Below, one piece after another: positions 29,650 to 32,846 of a stretch of 32,846 nucleotides of DNA. The notes beneath the pieces are model-generated. The model was given only the letters and a program-made list of their open reading frames with translations. It was not told where the DNA came from and did not search any database. Source of the stretch: Hofstenia miamia (taxonomy: Eukaryota > Xenacoelomorpha > Acoela > Hofsteniidae); the NCBI GenBank assembly GCA_900660155.1, contig CABFPE010000033.1:173055-205900 (forward strand), in the 5' to 3' direction. Both the position numbers and the translations under genes were made by a program. How positions within the stretch are numbered: the first letter of the stretch is position 1; the number at the start of each line of letters is the position of its first letter.

Positions 29650-30990
29650 GAAGGAGAATAATTGTGGAAAACTAGAGTATTGTAATCAACAAAGTTGGAA
29701 AAATGGGTTAAATAAATTGCAAGAGCATTGCTGATTAGTTATTCAGAGACGTGGTAATCACTATGCTAATAATTTGAGTTTACAAAAATTTAATTGCTTG
29801 TTCACTTACAACATTCTATAAATATTAAATAAAACGAGTTGGTAGTCTGATATAATAAATTTTAACTAGGATCTGCAAGCACTTGAAATTGCAACATTAA
29901 GTGTTTTCGTATCGGGTAGAGTCGATACGAGTTGTTGACTTTATGCTGAATAGTACACTTCATATTTGCATGATTGAAAAAATGTAAATTGTCTGATTAA
30001 AAGCCTTTCTACAAAAATTTCTTTCCGACTCATTGCCTTTGAGACACATTTTCTAACAAATGAGCATAACTAACAGCAATATGTTAGACTTAATTGATAT
30101 TACGTTAGCAGTAGGGTGATGACAAATTTTTTTTTAAATAATTAATTGAAACCTCTTTCATTAGTGGAACACTTGCTTGTAGAAAACATTGCTAAAGTTA
30201 AATTTTAAAAATTTATAAAAAAGTTGTCCCCTTTAGAATGTATAAAAAACATTGTTTTGATAAAATCTCATGAATTATTTATTTATATAAAATGCTCTAA
30301 AATAAACTAACATGTTCTTAAACTTTATGGAAAACGTTTTAGAATATAATAAAAAAGTATCAACCTTTTGGTAACTTTAAGTTATTTCTTAGATATTATA
30401 GCTAAGGGTTCCAGATGTTAGCCTTCTTGACACATTTAGAACACTTTCAAAAATTCAGGCCTGAAATGTTACGATCTCCCTTATGACAAAATATCACTTC
30501 TTTCAGATAAATCAAGAAGAATAATTATAGCTACCTCTTTTATCAATTTAAATGATAAAATCATGACTCTATGGTGCATATTGAGCAAATAAGAGTTCAA
30601 GTAGGGTAGGATTAGGCTCGGGTACGGTTGTAAAATTCAAAATTATTATAGAGATTTATTGCTCTGTAGTTTTACAGAATACATTATTTTAGGTAGGTAT
30701 TATGATCATAGTGCAACATTTTTGCAACATTTATAATTTATAATTCACGTCATTATTTTAGATCATTCTTTAAAAGTAGTCCGTCTAAAAAAATGCATTA
30801 ATGGCTTTTTTACACCAATTTGGGTCTTACGATAATAACTTATATCTATTATTAAAGATCCTATACAAAATAGTGCATTTCAATATTTATATGACATTTT
30901 GTATAATATAGTTTGGCATCCGTCTAAAAATACTATAATTGGATGACTTTATCTTCTATACATTATAGCTTTCTGTTATATAAAAATTAT
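29650..30990. other. No gene recognised
   Basis: Very AT-rich sequence with no open frame, terminal repeat or tandem array that I could support. Confidence 0.4.
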
Positions 30991-30999
30991 ACAATGCCT

Positions 31000-32440
31000 A
31001 AAAACTCTAGCAACAGCGCTAATGCCAATAAATCTGGAAGAATAATCTTCCTTCTTCTCTAAAGCAAAAACAGGATCCAGGCAATCCGCATGTTGAAAAA
31101 CTTTCAAAGATCACACGCCATATTCTAGGTAACTTCACCTTCCTTTTTGACACCATGAAATAGCGAAAACAAAGAATAAAAATTATCATTCAAAATATAG
31201 AAACCCTTTGAAAAGAAACTTTGGATTTGCCTCATCTTACTTCTGCGCTTATCAGAAAAAAACTAAATTGACAAATAAACCAAAATGACAAAAACAAAAA
31301 AAACCTTCCGAAAAATTCTCATCCACCTTTTCACACGTTTTTGGTGTCACCAAAATCAATGAAGAATGGAAAAGTTCACAGAAAAAACCACTTTATCATA
31401 GACAAATTGAAAGTGGAAGCAAAATTGGTTATTCTACTTCAAAAGACGCTCCTGTAAAATCAATTCATCCAAGAGGACGGATCAGGACAACACTTATAAT
31501 CAACCCAGTACTTCTCAATATGAACCTATTTTGGATAATTCTTTTGAATATGCCCTGCTTCTTCTACACATTCCCTTTCTTCCACGTCTTCTTCTGCTGG
31601 CGAATATGACACAAAGGGCAACAGATCCGACACTTCTATAGCAAGTTTCCTGATGCATAAGAAAAATATTTCGACACAAAGCTCATGATGTTCTCGCAAC
31701 TATCTCTGAACAGGGTTGTAACGTACCAATCCCAAGTTAATACGAGTACTTGGAGGCGTCTAATTAGGAGAGCATCAAATGAAAATGAAAAGTATTGAAA
31801 AACTTCAACGTGGAGATCTCTATTGTATTCATTTTGATGGTAAAAAGCTAGATGGGGAAGAGTATCAAGTTGCATTTCTGAAAAATGCTTCACAAGAAAT
31901 TAAACTGGGTGTTTTGAAATGCGAATGTAGTTCAGCTAAACACATTTATGAAAAGTTGCAACAGCCAATTAATTATTACAATATTCGAATGATAATTTGT
32001 GACCCGACTTACGTGAATACTGGTCATTCACGCGGGCTTGTAAAACCTATACAGGATTAAGTGACAAGAAAAGGTTTTCAAAGGCCTCAGTACTTTGGTT
32101 GCCAACACTACCTACTTGACCTTCTGACACACGCAATGAACTTCCTTATTAATGATCCAACAGCAAATCCAAATCTGAATTACAATTAATTGACATAATA
32201 TCAGAGAAATACGTATTTTTTTTGGTGAATACAACAAAGTCACAACGGACTTTAAGCTTTTATATGGACTATGTCAATCATATCGTCACTTCAAGACAGC
32301 TTTTTGTTGGCCTCTAATCAGCTTGAAGAAGCTCCCGCTTCCTAAGTAAGATGGAACTTACGTGCCATATACGCAGTTATAGTATTTTTTCTCCTGCCAG
32401 ACCGGCGCCACATCCTGGGTAAGGCATGCAAATTCATCAC
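31000..32440 (+). pseudogene. Decayed transposase-like gene of unnamed family
   Basis: The best part is an open frame at 31779-32060: MKSIEKLQRGDLYCIHFDGK, then EYQVAFLKNASQEIKLGVLK, then IRMIICDPTYVNTGHSRGL. After a stop, PQYFGCQHYLLDLLTHAMNF follows (about 32085-32150), and a later frame gives AIYAVIVFFLLPDRRHILGK with ACKFITYEYKF (about 32365-32440). I recognise this order (HFDGK, CDTT-NTG, PQF-GCQHH-LD, W-AR-IYAL) from a repeated gene family in invertebrate genomes that is generally taken as transposon-derived. The D in CD-T and D in VLD suggest an RNase H-like fold. I cannot name the superfamily with confidence. Upstream, about 31000-31770, serine-rich fragments such as QPSTSQYEPILDN probably represent its N-terminus in broken frames. 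Confidence 0.5.
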
Positions 32441-32442
32441 TT

Positions 32443-32727
32443 ATGAATATAAATTTTGTGCCACGGGACACTTCTTCACCGCAATGCCGTCCCATTGAAG
32501 ACTTATTTGGGCTTTTAGCCCAAATAGTTTACAAAAATAATTGTATTGCGGACAACACGGAACAATTGAAGAGAAGGATATTAAGTTGCATCCGTCGCAC
32601 AGACTTCAGTGCTGACAAGAAAAATGTGCAGACATTCGCAAAAATTTGCGCAAATGTTATGAAAAAGGACCATATTTTGCTTTGCAATAATTGCAATCTA
32701 CTCTTTGAATATGTCTTTGTTTACTAA
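32443..32727 (+). pseudogene. Tc1/mariner transposase C-terminal fragment
   Basis: Reads INFVPRDTSSPQCRPIEDLF, then GLLAQIVYKNN, then EQLKRRILSCIRRTDFSADK and ends in KDHILLCNNCN. P-x-x-RPIE[DN]-F/W-G is the region of the third catalytic glutamate in a group of IS630/Tc1-type transposases. Only about 90 residues remain. It joins the preceding decayed transposase directly, with no spacer, so one element seems to have broken or landed in the other. Confidence 0.75.
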
Positions 32728-32806
32728 ATATATCATACTTGGAAAAATATATTTAATTCATTTTCAAGATATTTGATGAACTGAATCCAGATTTTTAGTT
32801 ATCACC

Positions 32807-32813
<7 letters not shown>

Positions 32814-32846
<33 letters not shown>
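32814..32846. repeat. TA microsatellite at the window edge
   Basis: TA run that continues beyond the end of the window. Confidence 0.9.

Noticed and set aside
1..32846. CRISPR arrays, bacterial operons, phage or plasmid features
   Set aside because: Spliced genes and eukaryotic transposons throughout; no regularly spaced repeats.

Overview
This is an AT-rich window (roughly two thirds A+T by eye) from a eukaryotic nuclear genome, almost certainly an invertebrate animal. The evidence is spliceosomal introns with GT-AG ends, TA microsatellites and dense remains of animal-type DNA transposons (mariner/Tc1, piggyBac, hAT-like, CACTA-like, a THAP-domain gene) plus one LINE. I see nothing that fixes the phylum. 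There are no operons, rRNA genes, CRISPR arrays or bacterial features.

The one apparently functional gene is on the minus strand, from a proposed start at 28773 to a stop at 15861. I can chain twelve exons with matching phases. They encode a coiled-coil protein that I recognise as SDCCAG8 (CCCAP/NPHP10), a centrosome and cilium-base protein. The diagnostic points are a C-x2-C segment (GMCIVCAQRESV), a QQRE...EKTQALLE block and a C-terminal RRNEEL...HGRVHQRMK block, all in the order known for the family. Its introns carry a hAT-type miniature element (17324-17843), a dead piggyBac transposase (about 18995-20390), a broken THAP-domain gene (20576-21030), an internally deleted mariner with 42-bp inverted repeats (23856-24440) and two piggyBac-type miniature elements with TTAA target duplications (25301-25709 and 27646-28062). 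A perfect 133-bp tandem duplication covers the 3' part of exon 4.

The left third (1-7.5 kb) is a transposon graveyard on the plus strand. In order it holds a decayed five-exon gene resembling the DUF4806 family (461-1270), a 568-bp mariner deletion derivative (1757-2324), a truncated Tc1-like element (2619-3072) and a decayed multi-exon CACTA-like transposase (about 3731-6918). One intron of the last is occupied by a separate DD41D-type mariner (about 5110-6225). A minus-strand LINE reverse transcriptase piece follows (7021-7425).

From 7.5 to 15.8 kb little is recognisable. There is a candidate minus-strand exon of an unknown gene (10939-11147), a decayed Tc1-like transposase (13001-13915) and a 251-bp palindromic miniature element (14943-15193). 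The right end (28.8-32.8 kb) has no clear host gene. It holds a decayed transposase-like gene of a family I cannot name (about 31000-32440), abutting the C-terminal piece of a Tc1/mariner transposase (32443-32727).

Three sites look like assembly trouble: a 111-base N gap with the same sequence on both sides (17678-17788), a single N at the joint of a 607-bp direct repeat (23708), and a single N at 25574. I did not find a convincing new biological system. The most useful results are the gene model, the nested and deleted transposons with resolved ends, and the duplication inside the SDCCAG8-like gene.
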